This document shows, piece after piece, positions 25,130 through 33,773 of a stretch of DNA of 64,000 bases. Under the pieces are notes generated by a model, which was not told the origin of the DNA, made no database searches, and was given only the letters and a program-made list of their open reading frames with translations. The DNA lies in contig JAFTWQ010000017.1 in assembly GCA_017465225.1 (NCBI GenBank), positions 60,947 to 124,946 on the forward strand, read 5' to 3'. Within the stretch, counting starts at the first letter, position 1; each line of letters begins with the position of its first letter. This DNA comes from Bacteroidales bacterium. GTDB lineage: Bacteria; Bacteroidota; Bacteroidia; Bacteroidales; UBA932. The translations under genes and the position numbers were made by a program.

Positions 25130-26533
25130 ATGGAAAACGGCTGTTACAAGCTTTCCTGGAGGGAGCGTATCGGATTCAGCGCTGGAGATCTGGCACAGAA
25201 TCTTATCTATCAGACTGTGAGCATCTGGCTCCTTTTCTTCTATACAAATGTCTATGGGCTGAAACCTAGTGTGTCGGCCGTAATGTTTCTGGTGGTACGT
25301 ATCATCGATGTCATCTGGGATCCTGTCGTGGGAGCATTTGTGGACAAGGCCAATCCTCGCTGGGGAAAATACCGCTCATGGCTCCTGTTTGCCGGTATCC
25401 CGCTGGCTGCATTCGCGATGCTCTGCTTCTGGAACGGTTTCAGCGGCTCGCTCCTGTATGCATATATCACTTATGTGGGAATGAGCATGTGCTTCACATT
25501 GATAAATGTGCCGTACGGTGCCCTCAATTCATCGCTTACCCGCGACACGGATGAGATCACGGTACTTACCAGCGTCAGGATGCTCTTTGCAAATCTTGCG
25601 GGATTGATCATCAAGACTTTACCTCTTGTGATCGCAATATTTGCTCCAAAGGTGATGAATCCGGAGACCGGGCGTATGGAAGCTGTATACAATACTCCGG
25701 AATCTGCTTCTGCATGGTTCATCACAATGAGCATATTTGCCCTCACGGGCCTCGCCCTGCTCATCTTCTGCTTCTTCGAAAGCAAGGAGAGGATAGTGAT
25801 GGCCAGGGAAGATACAGAGAATGTAAAGGTCAGCGACCTTTGGATGGAGCTGATTCGAAACCGCCCGCTGCGTATCCTTTCGTTCTTCTTTATCATCTCA
25901 TTCGCCACCATGAGCATCAGCAATGCAGCTGATTCTTATTTCATGACATATAACATCGGTGCGACTCCGTTCATGATGACTGTCTTCATGTGGCTCGGAA
26001 CCATACCGGCATTCATCTTCCTGCCGCTTGTGCCGGCAATAAAGAAAAAGGTCGGCAAGGCAGGAATGTTCAGGATCTTCCTCGGAGTGTCCATAGTAGG
26101 AATGATCCTCATGTATGCTATAGTTTCAGTACCTTCCCTTAAGGCATGTTTCCCTTTGCTGTGCGTCGTGCAGTTCGTTAAAAGTGCAGGAGTCCTTGTG
26201 GCGACGGGATATATGTGGGCCCTTGTGCCAGAGGTCGTTACGTGTGGAGAATATACCACAGGACGTCGTGTGGCTGCGATTGTGAATGCCCTTATATGCA
26301 TATTCATGAAGGCAGGAATGGCGCTTGGCGGTGTGATCCCGGGACTCGTGCTTGCGTGGGTCGGATTTGATGCCGCAAGTCAGGTGCAGACCCCTCTGGC
26401 CGAACAGGGAATCCTGTCACTCGTGACCCTCATACCGGCCGTTCTCTTCTTTGCTGCTATCTTCGTGATAGGAAGATACGAACTTTCTGACGAAAGGATG
26501 GACCAGATAAACAGTGAAATCTCAAAACGATAA
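25130..26533 (+). CDS. GPH-family glycoside-pentoside-hexuronide:cation symporter (MFS)
   Basis: About 467 residues and 12 predicted membrane helices. The start is ATG 25130 (MENGCYKLSWRERIGFSAGD), downstream of the -7 box at 25101. The GPH signature is clear: GFSAGDLAQN in helix 1, then RIIDVIWDPVVGAFVD and NPRWGKYR in the loop after helix 2, whose acidic residues bind cation and sugar in MelB-like transporters. It imports a sugar or glycoside with Na+ or H+. It is the first gene of a three-gene operon with a hydroxyacid-oxidase-like enzyme and a sugar epimerase, so the substrate is probably the compound those enzymes degrade. Confidence 0.9.
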   Translation: MENGCYKLSWRERIGFSAGDLAQNLIYQTVSIWLLFFYTNVYGLKPSVSAVMFLVVRIIDVIWDPVVGAFVDKANPRWGKYRSWLLFAGIPLAAFAMLCFWNGFSGSLLYAYITYVGMSMCFTLINVPYGALNSSLTRDTDEITVLTSVRMLFANLAGLIIKTLPLVIAIFAPKVMNPETGRMEAVYNTPESASAWFITMSIFALTGLALLIFCFFESKERIVMAREDTENVKVSDLWMELIRNRPLRILSFFFIISFATMSISNAADSYFMTYNIGATPFMMTVFMWLGTIPAFIFLPLVPAIKKKVGKAGMFRIFLGVSIVGMILMYAIVSVPSLKACFPLLCVVQFVKSAGVLVATGYMWALVPEVVTCGEYTTGRRVAAIVNALICIFMKAGMALGGVIPGLVLAWVGFDAASQVQTPLAEQGILSLVTLIPAVLFFAAIFVIGRYELSDERMDQINSEISKR

Positions 26534-26535
26534 AT

Positions 26536-27420
26536 ATGAAATACTCTTCAAACCCAGACACCATTACCCGTGATTATTTCGATTCTCTTCTTCTGGAGAC
26601 CCGCTACATAGATTCCGTGCTTCCAAGCACGAAGATGACCCTTTGGGGAGAGACATTCGATACGCCGGTGATGACGGCGGCCCTTTCACATCTTCACAAT
26701 ACGGCGCAGGACGGAATGGCGGTATATGCAGAAGGCGCTGCAAAGGCCGGAGCCGTGCATTGGGTCGGAATGGGTGAGGACGAGGAACTCGAAAGGGTGG
26801 TTGCGACAGGAGCAAGGTCCATCAAGATCATCAAGCCTCATGCAGACAACAGGGAGGTCTTCCGCAAGATTGAACACGCAGTCGCACAGGGATGCTTTGC
26901 TGTCGGTATGGATACTGACCATGCTTTCAATTCGAACGGTGGTTATGACGATGTGTTCGGCCTGCCGATGAGACCGAAATCTACCGCAGAGCTGAAGGAA
27001 TTTGTCCAGGCGGCCGGGGTCCCGTTCATAGTGAAGGGAGTCCTGAGCCCTAGGGATGCGGAGAAATGTGCCGAGGCCGGATGTGCAGGCCTGGTGGTCT
27101 CCCATCATCATGGCATGGTCCAGTATTCTGTGCCTCCGCTTATGGTCATGCAGGATATAATTTCTGCTGTAGGGCCTGATGTACAGGTGTTTATAGACTG
27201 CGGTATAGCAAGCGGAATGGATGTGTACAAATGTCTGGCTCTGGGAGCAAAGGCGGTTTCCGTAGGCCGCCATCTGATGCCGCTGCTGAAGCAGGGACCG
27301 GAGGCTGTAGCCAGGAGGATTGATGAAATGACCGCTGAACTTGCAGGGATCATGGCCCGCACAGGCGTCGCTGTTCTCGAGGATATGGACCCTACGGTAA
27401 TTCATAGGAGGAACTTCTGA
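26536..27420 (+). CDS. FMN-dependent alpha-hydroxyacid-oxidase-like protein (variant active site)
   Basis: 294 residues, a TIM-barrel flavoprotein related to lactate/glycolate oxidases but shorter than the usual 350-380. FMN-phosphate blocks are visible (FIDCGIASGMDVYKCLALGAKAVSVGR), and FIVKGVLSPRDAEKCAEAGCAGLVV matches the IxKG...DA segment. The catalytic HGGRQ motif reads SHHHGMVQ: the His may be kept, but the substrate-carboxylate Arg is not in its usual place. Substrate may therefore differ from simple 2-hydroxyacids. It starts 2 bp after the symporter stop and overlaps the next gene by 1 bp. Confidence 0.75.
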   Translation: MKYSSNPDTITRDYFDSLLLETRYIDSVLPSTKMTLWGETFDTPVMTAALSHLHNTAQDGMAVYAEGAAKAGAVHWVGMGEDEELERVVATGARSIKIIKPHADNREVFRKIEHAVAQGCFAVGMDTDHAFNSNGGYDDVFGLPMRPKSTAELKEFVQAAGVPFIVKGVLSPRDAEKCAEAGCAGLVVSHHHGMVQYSVPPLMVMQDIISAVGPDVQVFIDCGIASGMDVYKCLALGAKAVSVGRHLMPLLKQGPEAVARRIDEMTAELAGIMARTGVAVLEDMDPTVIHRRNF

Positions 27421-28241
27421 TGCTTCTCGGAATATCATCGCAGCTGGAGCACACCGATCCGCAGGATTGGGCTTCAAGACATGTTGCATTGGGACTTAAG
27501 TCGGTAAATTTTCCCGTCTCATTCCAGGACGGAGAAGATACATTCATGGCATATAAGAAGGCCGCGGACGAGGCTGGACTGACCATTGCGGAGGTAGGGG
27601 TATGGAGGAACACTCTTGCCGCAGATCCGCAGGAGAGACGTAAGTGGATCGATTATTCGGTTGAGCAGCTGCGTATGGCGGATGCAATCGGATCTGTCTG
27701 CTGCGTAAATGTGGTCGGCACTCCGTACGGCCCGAGATGGGACGGAGGCTATCGTGACAATTTCAGCCAGGAATTATGGGATATGGCCGTTAGGATGATC
27801 CGCGAGATCATAGATACAGCGAAGCCGAAGCATACGAAATTCTGCATAGAATCCATGCCGTGGATGATCCCGAGCACTCCTGACGAGTATCTGCGTCTTA
27901 TCGGGGATGTCGACCGTGCCGAGTTCGGAACCCATCTGGATGTGGTTAATATGATAACCTCTCCGAAGAAGTATTTCTTCAATGATGAGTTTCTTCATGA
28001 ATGTTTCGAGAAACTGCACGGAACAATCTGCAGCTGCCATCTGAAGGATATTCGGCTCAAGGAAGAATATACATTCCAGCTTCAGGAGTGCGCTTGCGGA
28101 GACGGCATTCTGGATCTGGAACTGTATGCCCGTCTGGCAGATGCGGAGAATCCTGCCATGCCTATGATTATAGAACACCTCACGACTGACGAGGAATACG
28201 CCGCCAGCGTGAGGTATGTAAAGGAAAGGCTTGCAATCTGA
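27420..28241 (+). CDS. Sugar phosphate isomerase/epimerase (AP endonuclease 2-like TIM barrel)
   Basis: 273 residues with the xylose-isomerase-like barrel pattern. Metal-ligand candidates are Glu in FCIESMPW, Asp and His in GTHLDVVN, His in SCHLKD, and Glu in IIEHL. Members epimerise or isomerise sugars or dehydrate sugar acids such as keto-inositol. It is translationally coupled to the flavoprotein gene before it (stop and start overlap as TGATG) and is the last gene of the symporter operon. It probably acts on the imported compound or its oxidation product. The exact substrate is unknown. Confidence 0.82.
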   Translation: MLLGISSQLEHTDPQDWASRHVALGLKSVNFPVSFQDGEDTFMAYKKAADEAGLTIAEVGVWRNTLAADPQERRKWIDYSVEQLRMADAIGSVCCVNVVGTPYGPRWDGGYRDNFSQELWDMAVRMIREIIDTAKPKHTKFCIESMPWMIPSTPDEYLRLIGDVDRAEFGTHLDVVNMITSPKKYFFNDEFLHECFEKLHGTICSCHLKDIRLKEEYTFQLQECACGDGILDLELYARLADAENPAMPMIIEHLTTDEEYAASVRYVKERLAI

Positions 28242-28251
28242 TCTGTCAGGA

Positions 28252-29313
28252 TCAGTGTATGAAATGCATCAGCAGGGTAGGGAAGTCGAATGCCGCTGTC
28301 TTTATGAACCATGCGAAGATTGCGAATATGCTCATCAGCCATGCGATGAAAAGCACCATTCCTGGCCTCCACGACGGGTATTTCAGGTCGAAGAGCATCA
28401 TGACTCCGTTGTAGATGAACCATACGAACATTATGCAGCACAGCACGAATACAAGGTACCAGAAGGTCTTGAATGTCATGATGTCTATGAGCATTTCTTC
28501 GGATGGGTCGATAGGGGTGAATTCTGTGAGCAGTTCATTCATCAGGCTTGGCATTGCCGGTATGATGATGCTTCCAAGCAGTCCTGTGAGGCCGACAACC
28601 AGAAGGATGATGCCGAGGAATACGCCTCCGGCGCGTTTGACTGTCTGTCCTGCGGGTGACTGGGCTACTTCCCTGGCTTCTTTCCCGAAGTCGAAGTCCT
28701 TTTCCTTGTAGCTCTTCAGGTTCATAGGCTTGCCCTTCATCTCTCTCTTCTGCTCGGCTGTCCTTGCGGCTGGCATTGCTATCCAGAGGCAGATGTATCC
28801 GAGGACAGAGAATCCGAAGTACGGACCGTCATCGAAACCTATGAAACCAAGGAAGAAGAATATGAGGAAAAGGATCCTGAAAAGGACCTTGTCGATGCCG
28901 AAATATGTTCCGAGGCCGGAGCATACACCTCCAAGAACGCGCTCATCCATGTTGCGGAACAGACGTCTGCTCTTCCAGTAATCATGGTGCTTCTTCTTCT
29001 CATTCTCCTTCTGCGGTTCTGCCTGTTCTGGCATCTCCACTGCTTCCGCATCCTCGTTGGCGAGCATCTTCGGATCGCCGATGCGCCTCTTTATCTCTCT
29101 GACCATGTCGATGTCCACCACCATTCCGCTGATGTATTTCTCCTTCATCAGCTCTGCGACCCTTGCCTCGATATCGGCTGTGATTTCCTCGGCACTTGCA
29201 TCGGCCGCGAATGCCTCGTGTATTTCATTGAGATATGCCTCCAGCTCTTCATATGCATCCGTCTCGATCGTGAATGCATATCCTGCGAGGCTTATGTTTT
29301 CAGTTGTCTTCAT
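28252..29313 (-). CDS. PspC domain membrane protein, long form
   Basis: 353 residues. The N-terminal soluble part (YAFTIETDAYEELEAYL) resembles that of the shorter paralogue in the same operon. A PspC domain follows: RRLFRNMDERVLGGVCSGLGTYFGID, then the membrane helix VLFRILFLIFFFLGFIGF. Two or three more membrane helices lie near the C-terminus. PspC proteins monitor inner-membrane integrity in phage-shock-type responses. It is third in a PspC-PadR-PspC operon; all three are on the minus strand with gaps of 11 bp or less. It is probably regulated by the PadR protein. Confidence 0.88.
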   Translation of the reverse strand: MKTTENISLAGYAFTIETDAYEELEAYLNEIHEAFAADASAEEITADIEARVAELMKEKYISGMVVDIDMVREIKRRIGDPKMLANEDAEAVEMPEQAEPQKENEKKKHHDYWKSRRLFRNMDERVLGGVCSGLGTYFGIDKVLFRILFLIFFFLGFIGFDDGPYFGFSVLGYICLWIAMPAARTAEQKREMKGKPMNLKSYKEKDFDFGKEAREVAQSPAGQTVKRAGGVFLGIILLVVGLTGLLGSIIIPAMPSLMNELLTEFTPIDPSEEMLIDIMTFKTFWYLVFVLCCIMFVWFIYNGVMMLFDLKYPSWRPGMVLFIAWLMSIFAIFAWFIKTAAFDFPTLLMHFIH

Positions 29314-29324
29314 TTTTATGATGG

Positions 29325-29675
29325 TTATGCCTTAGATCCCTTTCTAATGCTGTCAATGCCTTTTGCCAGTTCGTCCCATGCGGCGTCAAGACCTGCTAGC
29401 TGTTCGCGTCCCAGATCCGTGATCATATAGTATTTCCTAGGCGGTCCCTGCGTCGATTCCTCCCAGCGGTAGTTCAGCAGGCCAAGCTTCTTGAGGCGGA
29501 TCAGCAGGGGATAGGTGGTGCCTTCCGCGACGATTATGTTGACCTCCTTCAGCTTCTGGATTATCGACGAGGCATATTCGTCGCCCGCGGCCAGGATGAG
29601 AAGGATGCTGTATTCCAGCACCCCTCGTCTCATCTGGGTCTTGTTGTTCTCGATTATGCCTGTGCCAGCTTCCAT
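29325..29675 (-). CDS. PadR-family transcriptional regulator
   Basis: 116 residues, a winged-helix repressor of the PadR type. LEYSILLILAAGDEYASSIIQKL and the wing VAEGTTYPLLIRLKKLGLL...GPPRKYYMITDLGREQL are diagnostic. The gene lies between two PspC genes (2 bp from the upstream, 11 bp from the downstream). This is the usual Bacteroidetes arrangement in which PadR represses its own membrane-stress operon. The inducer is unknown. Confidence 0.9.
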   Translation of the reverse strand: MEAGTGIIENNKTQMRRGVLEYSILLILAAGDEYASSIIQKLKEVNIIVAEGTTYPLLIRLKKLGLLNYRWEESTQGPPRKYYMITDLGREQLAGLDAAWDELAKGIDSIRKGSKA

Positions 29676-29677
29676 GA

Positions 29678-30268
29678 CTATCTTCCTTCGGTGAATCTTC
29701 TGATGTTTTCAGCGTTTGCAGGTATGCCTCGGAGTTCGCATTTCTCTGCAGCTGTCCTGGCCTCCGGAGCTGCAATCCAGATGACGAGATAGATCCAGAA
29801 TCCGGCCGATCCGCAGATGAATGCAACGAGGAAGAGGACTCTGATAAGAGTCACGTCCACTCCAAGGAAAAGGGCGATGCCGGAACATACTCCGGCGATC
29901 CTCTTGCCGTCCGGATCTCGGAAAAGCTTCCTTACAGGCTTCTCGCCGTCGGTTCCGCTATAGTGGTATTCATCTCTTGGGGCATGCTGCCTTGCGGTCT
30001 GGTCATCTGCTTCCCTGTATCCTTCCGGATAACCGAGTTTGCCGATCACTTCCTGTGTCATTGCGAGGTCAACGACCTGCCTTCCGCCGAGTTTGCCCTT
30101 GAGCATGTCGGCGATCCTGACTTCGAGCTCGTCAAGAACTTCCGCGCTTGAGCTGGTGTTGTCCAGAGCTGCCTTGAAGCGCTCCAGATAGTCGTTCAGA
30201 GTGTTGTATGCATCCTCATCGATTGTGAAGCTGCATCCGCCGATCGCTACGTTGATTGTCTTTTTCAT
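29678..30268 (-). CDS. PspC domain membrane protein, short form
   Basis: 196 residues. The N-terminal segment (MKKTINVAIGGCSFTIDEDAYNTL) parallels the long PspC paralogue. The PspC core is RKLFRDPDGKRIAGVCSGIALFLGVD, followed by hydrophobic LIRVLFLVAFICG and FWIYLVIWIAAPEA. It is the first gene of the PspC-PadR-PspC operon. The 5' leader up to the nearest -7 box at 30545-30552 is long, about 270 nt, and contains direct repeats. Confidence 0.88.
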   Translation of the reverse strand: MKKTINVAIGGCSFTIDEDAYNTLNDYLERFKAALDNTSSSAEVLDELEVRIADMLKGKLGGRQVVDLAMTQEVIGKLGYPEGYREADDQTARQHAPRDEYHYSGTDGEKPVRKLFRDPDGKRIAGVCSGIALFLGVDVTLIRVLFLVAFICGSAGFWIYLVIWIAAPEARTAAEKCELRGIPANAENIRRFTEGR

Positions 30269-30544
30269 ATTTTTAACCTTATAACTTTAATTTATGTCTC
30301 TTAACTTATCATGATTCTCGAGGGTGTGCAGAAATATGAAAATATGTCTACGTTACCCCATCCCTAAATCCCTTCCCTCGGGGAAGGGACTTGCTATCGC
30401 TTCGCTCAAATGTTTTACTTTGATTGTCATCCTGACGATAATAGTAATCTTCTCTGTATTGTCTCTTAATCTATATCATATTCCCAGGGTGTACAGATGT
30501 CTGTCACGTTACCCTGTAGTGCATAAATCGTGCATGTGGTAGTG

Positions 30545-30552
30545 CAAAGATA
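30545..30552 (-). promoter_or_regulatory. Candidate -7 element for the PspC operon
   Basis: TATCTTTG on the minus strand, with a TTGC-type -33 about 20 bp upstream. It predicts a leader of about 270 nt that carries the direct repeats. Confidence 0.4.
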
Positions 30553-30648
30553 TATAAATTTTTGAATACCTTGCAACACAAGGTACTGAAATTTTCAAAA
30601 AACTATAGAAAATACAGCTGAATGTATGATCTTGTCTATAAAAGAATT

Positions 30649-30690
30649 ACCGTTCCTAGCTTGCGAATTAATCGACAGGGTAGGAACGGT
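30649..30690 (-). terminator. Inverted repeat past the TPR gene
   Basis: ACCGTTCCTA (30649-30658) is perfectly complementary to TAGGAACGGT (30681-30690). The loop is long (22 nt). On the minus strand the stem is followed by AATTCTTTT, about 100 bp after the TPR gene stop. Confidence 0.5.
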
Positions 30691-30791
30691 GTTATTCTGT
30701 AATGTATTGTGTGTTAGAGTGTTATGGGTTTGGGCTGTTCTTTGCCTGCTGAAATAATAGCAACCTGGGAACAGCCAACAGCCTGATGCCC

Positions 30792-32093
30792 CTATTCTTC
30801 CATGAATTTTTCCTGTTTGATGTAGTCGATGCTTTCCTTGACGAACTGATAGCCTGATGTTCCGGGCTTGCCGAACTTCATGTACCGCTGGTAGTACTCC
30901 AGGGCCTTATCATATTCCTTCAGGCGCTCGTAGCAATATCCTATTGACGATAGGGCGGAGATGTTCTTCGGATTGTATCTGTAGCTGAGCTCGTAGTATT
31001 TGATCGCATCCCTGAAGTTTTCCGTACGGTGACGTGCCATTGCCATGCTTCCGTAGATGTTGTGCATCATTGAAGGGGAAGGCTCGAGCATGTCAAGGGC
31101 CTTGGCGTACAATCTTTCGGATTCCGGATTCAGCCCTCCGGACTCCAGTCCTGTCCGTCTGATCATATGGCTTTTCGCATGCGCCAGTTGATATACAAGG
31201 GTCACATCTGACGAATCTATCTGGTAGGCCTTTTCCAGCTCGGTTACCGCGCGAGGCCAGTTATCCATCATGTAATGGTTGAGGCCGATGTAATAATGGA
31301 CTGGATATGAGTCATCGCCCAATTCGCGCTGATGTTCGAAAGTCTCGATGGAGAGGGGATAGCTCCCCTGAAGATGAAGGGCAAGTCCATAGATCGGCAG
31401 CATCGTCATGTTGTCCGGATCATCCTGAAGATATTCACGGCTCATGTCGATCACGGGTACATACTGCTTGGCTGACAGGAGGATATCCGCCTTCTTGCTC
31501 ATTGTAGGGACATGGCGAGGCTTCTTTCTGAGCACATGATTGTAATAAACAAGTGCCGAATCGGCCTTTCCGAGATTCTTGTATCCGTCAGCAGTCATGG
31601 ACAGGATTTCAGGAATGCTGTCCTTTGCCAGAATCACTTTGCATAAGTCTATGCTCTCCTCATATTGCTTTTCACGGAAAAGGATCCTGGCCTGGCATAT
31701 CCTGAAATACACATTGTCCGGCTGCAGTCCCGACAGTATCGAATACAGCTGGAATGATTCTCCGGTCCTGCCTGTCAGCATATGGCACTCAGCCAGTTCT
31801 GCAAGCAGACCGATATTGAACCGGTCGAGATGGAGCACATCTGCCAAGGCCATAGCCGCCTCTTCGTTACGGTGCAGCTTCTTCAGGCATCCTGCTCTCT
31901 GGAGCGTAAGGCTGATGATCCTGTCCTTGTTCTGCGATACCATGATGCTGTCAGCCGACATTCCCTTGATGAGACTGTCAAGGATCTCTGCGGCTGCGCC
32001 ATACTCATATCGGTCCATGGCCCTCTGCAGCCTGTCCTGTGCATTGCAGACCATTGACAAGATAAGTAATAAAGGAATTATGATCTTTTTCAT
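30792..32093 (-). CDS. Exported tetratricopeptide-repeat protein
   Basis: 433 residues with a signal peptide (MKKIIIPLLLILSMVCNAQ), then TPR-type helical repeats for most of its length; the last ones are clear (RDAIKYYELSYRYNPKNISALSSIGYCYERLKEYDKALEYYQRY split over two repeats). It is a periplasmic scaffold with no catalytic motif. It is the third gene after blaI-like and M56/TonB-like genes (9 bp gap), an arrangement common in Bacteroidetes. It may act in the envelope sensing or response controlled by that pair. Confidence 0.82.
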   Translation of the reverse strand: MKKIIIPLLLILSMVCNAQDRLQRAMDRYEYGAAAEILDSLIKGMSADSIMVSQNKDRIISLTLQRAGCLKKLHRNEEAAMALADVLHLDRFNIGLLAELAECHMLTGRTGESFQLYSILSGLQPDNVYFRICQARILFREKQYEESIDLCKVILAKDSIPEILSMTADGYKNLGKADSALVYYNHVLRKKPRHVPTMSKKADILLSAKQYVPVIDMSREYLQDDPDNMTMLPIYGLALHLQGSYPLSIETFEHQRELGDDSYPVHYYIGLNHYMMDNWPRAVTELEKAYQIDSSDVTLVYQLAHAKSHMIRRTGLESGGLNPESERLYAKALDMLEPSPSMMHNIYGSMAMARHRTENFRDAIKYYELSYRYNPKNISALSSIGYCYERLKEYDKALEYYQRYMKFGKPGTSGYQFVKESIDYIKQEKFMEE

Positions 32094-32102
32094 CGTTTCT
32101 GA

Positions 32103-33296
32103 TTATGGTTGTCTGAGATGAAATATTATCGGAAATGTATATGAAACAGGTATAGGCCTGCCGTCTTGTATGCCCGGCTCCCATGATGGGGAACTGCTGA
32201 CAACCCTTATCGCTTCGGCGTCCAGGGCTGGGTGGACTCCGGACAGGACTCTGACATCGGTGACCTTGCCGCTTTCGTCAACGGTGAAATTCACGTTAAC
32301 CCGGCCCATGGCATTATCGTCTTTTGCGCTTTCCGGATATCTGAGGTTACGGTTGACCCATCGGGAGAATGAGTTTGCGTCACCTCCCTGAAACCTTGGC
32401 GCCTCCTCGATCAGATCAAAAGGAACAGTCTCGGCTTTCCAGTCTGAACAGCAGCACATTGCCCCGGCAAGGATAGGAAGACATAAGATATAAACCAGCT
32501 TCATCCATTTGCCTGACCTCTTTCTGTTCATCATTGAGATCCTGCTTTTCACTTTCGAGTGATTGAAGCCGTTGGCTGCCATGAACTGTTTCTCTCCGAC
32601 CGCTTTTCTTATAAGAAGCAACTGATAGTCATGCCACTCCTTATCTGCTGTCAGCGCATCAGCTTCATATTCATGAAGCATCTTCAGCTCCTTGCGTACA
32701 AGCCAGACAATAGGGTTGAACCATTGGATTGCTGTCACAGCCGAATATGCCATCATGTCGAAAGAATGCCAGCATTTTACATGCATCTTTTCATGGGCCA
32801 GTATCAGGGGATTGTTCTCGATGTCATTTCTGCTGATCACGATGTTCCTGCACCAGCTGAATGAGGCAATGTCCGTACCTGTCATCCTGATCTTCACTCC
32901 ATCCTCTTCCGTGCATGGTATCCTTCTGATGAATTCCGTCATCCTTATCATTGACATAATCGTCATGAACATTGTCGTTGCCGCGCCGGTGAAATAGATG
33001 ATACAGAATATCATCTTTCCCCGTTGGGGGCCTTCCCCGGCGGAAATGACCGAGTCTGCGAATGCCTCAATTTCAGTGTATAACTTATGCCCTGCCGTTA
33101 TAAGGCCCAGACTGCTGACAGATTCCGGCAGAAAGAAGTTCACGAGCGGCATTATCATGCATGCGAAGGTTCCGGACATGAGTATGATCCTGTTCATACG
33201 GAAAAATGTTGTCTTCCGCATCGCGATCAGATAGAATGCCTGGAAAACCGTGATGTACAATGTACATCCGATCAGGTATGATGTCATTCCGTCCAT
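32103..33296 (-). CDS. BlaR1-like M56 membrane metalloprotease with C-terminal TonB domain
   Basis: 397 residues. Two N-terminal membrane helices and another near residues 97-118 precede the zinc site HEKMH (168-172) and a further membrane helix (VYILCLPILAGAMC). The periplasmic C-terminus is a TonB C-terminal domain (FTVDESGKVTDVRVLSGVHPALDAEAI). BlaR1/MecR1-type proteins cleave or inactivate the BlaI repressor when an external signal is sensed. The TonB domain replaces the penicillin-binding sensor, so the signal may be outer-membrane related. It starts 6 bp after the blaI-like gene. Confidence 0.88.
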   Translation of the reverse strand: MDGMTSYLIGCTLYITVFQAFYLIAMRKTTFFRMNRIILMSGTFACMIMPLVNFFLPESVSSLGLITAGHKLYTEIEAFADSVISAGEGPQRGKMIFCIIYFTGAATTMFMTIMSMIRMTEFIRRIPCTEEDGVKIRMTGTDIASFSWCRNIVISRNDIENNPLILAHEKMHVKCWHSFDMMAYSAVTAIQWFNPIVWLVRKELKMLHEYEADALTADKEWHDYQLLLIRKAVGEKQFMAANGFNHSKVKSRISMMNRKRSGKWMKLVYILCLPILAGAMCCCSDWKAETVPFDLIEEAPRFQGGDANSFSRWVNRNLRYPESAKDDNAMGRVNVNFTVDESGKVTDVRVLSGVHPALDAEAIRVVSSSPSWEPGIQDGRPIPVSYTFPIIFHLRQP

Positions 33297-33302
33297 CAGG
33301 GA

Positions 33303-33668
33303 TTATCTTCGTTTGTTCTCGATCTGCGCTATCAATGCCTTGAGCTCCTCGATATCCATCTTTTCCTCCTCTACAAACTGCGATACCACACTCATGTATG
33401 AGTTGTTGTAGTAATTCTTCACTACAGTGCTGATGGTGGAACCGCTGTATTCCTTCTCTGAAATTGCGGGGCAGTAAAGGTAGGTGTTGGAAACCGGCTT
33501 TCGTGTCAGAAACCCTTTGTCTTCGAGGAATTTGATCTGGGTCGCGACGGTGTTGTAGTTCGGCTTCGGCTCCGGAATATGGTTGAGCACATCCCTGATG
33601 AACATCTCTCCGTTCTTCCAGAAGATATTCATGATCTCTTCTTCTTTTGCTGTAAGTCTCTGTTTCAT
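33303..33668 (-). CDS. BlaI/MecI-family transcriptional repressor
   Basis: 121 residues, a winged-helix repressor: LTAKEEEIMNIFWKNGEMFIRDVLNHI, then the recognition helix region PNYNTVATQIKFLEDKGFL and the C-terminal dimerisation helix. It is first in an operon with the M56/TonB protease that should inactivate it. A perfect 12-bp inverted repeat overlapping the -33 region of its predicted promoter (33711-33739) is a candidate autoregulatory operator. Confidence 0.9.
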   Translation of the reverse strand: MKQRLTAKEEEIMNIFWKNGEMFIRDVLNHIPEPKPNYNTVATQIKFLEDKGFLTRKPVSNTYLYCPAISEKEYSGSTISTVVKNYYNNSYMSVVSQFVEEEKMDIEELKALIAQIENKRR

Positions 33669-33691
33669 AATGATGTCGGTAAATTATACAG

Positions 33692-33699
33692 CAAAGATA
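33692..33699 (-). promoter_or_regulatory. Bacteroidetes -7 element for the blaI operon
   Basis: TATCTTTG on the minus strand, 24 bp before the repressor ATG. Confidence 0.5.
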
Positions 33700-33710
33700 G
33701 CAATATAAAA

Positions 33711-33739
33711 CGAAACTCCTAAAATTATTAGGAGTTTCG
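33711..33739. promoter_or_regulatory. Perfect 12-bp inverted repeat: operator and/or terminator
   Basis: CGAAACTCCTAA (33711-33722) pairs with TTAGGAGTTTCG (33728-33739). It covers the -33 region of the blaI-like promoter. On the minus strand it is also followed by TTTTATATT directly after the upstream gene's stop (33774). It may serve as both terminator and operator. Confidence 0.6.
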
Positions 33740-33773
33740 TTGACTGAACTGTATTATTATGTGGGTATGAAGC

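Larger units (their letters stand above)
30269..30791. other. 523-bp intergenic region with direct repeats and a dispersed repeat
   Basis: No convincing gene. It holds two diverged direct repeats (30295-30358 and 30460-30514) that both begin TGTCTCTTAA and end ACGTTACCC. Between them is a short palindrome CCCTTCCC-TCG-GGGAAGGG (30370-30388), of a type seen in dispersed repeats. It also holds a minus-strand -7 box and a terminator-like inverted repeat for the TPR gene. A 72-codon plus-strand ORF lies across these repeats and looks spurious. Confidence 0.6.

Noticed and set aside
30324-30542. 72-codon plus-strand ORF between the PspC and TPR genes
   Set aside because: It crosses two direct repeats and a dispersed palindrome, and shows no recognisable domain or promoter.
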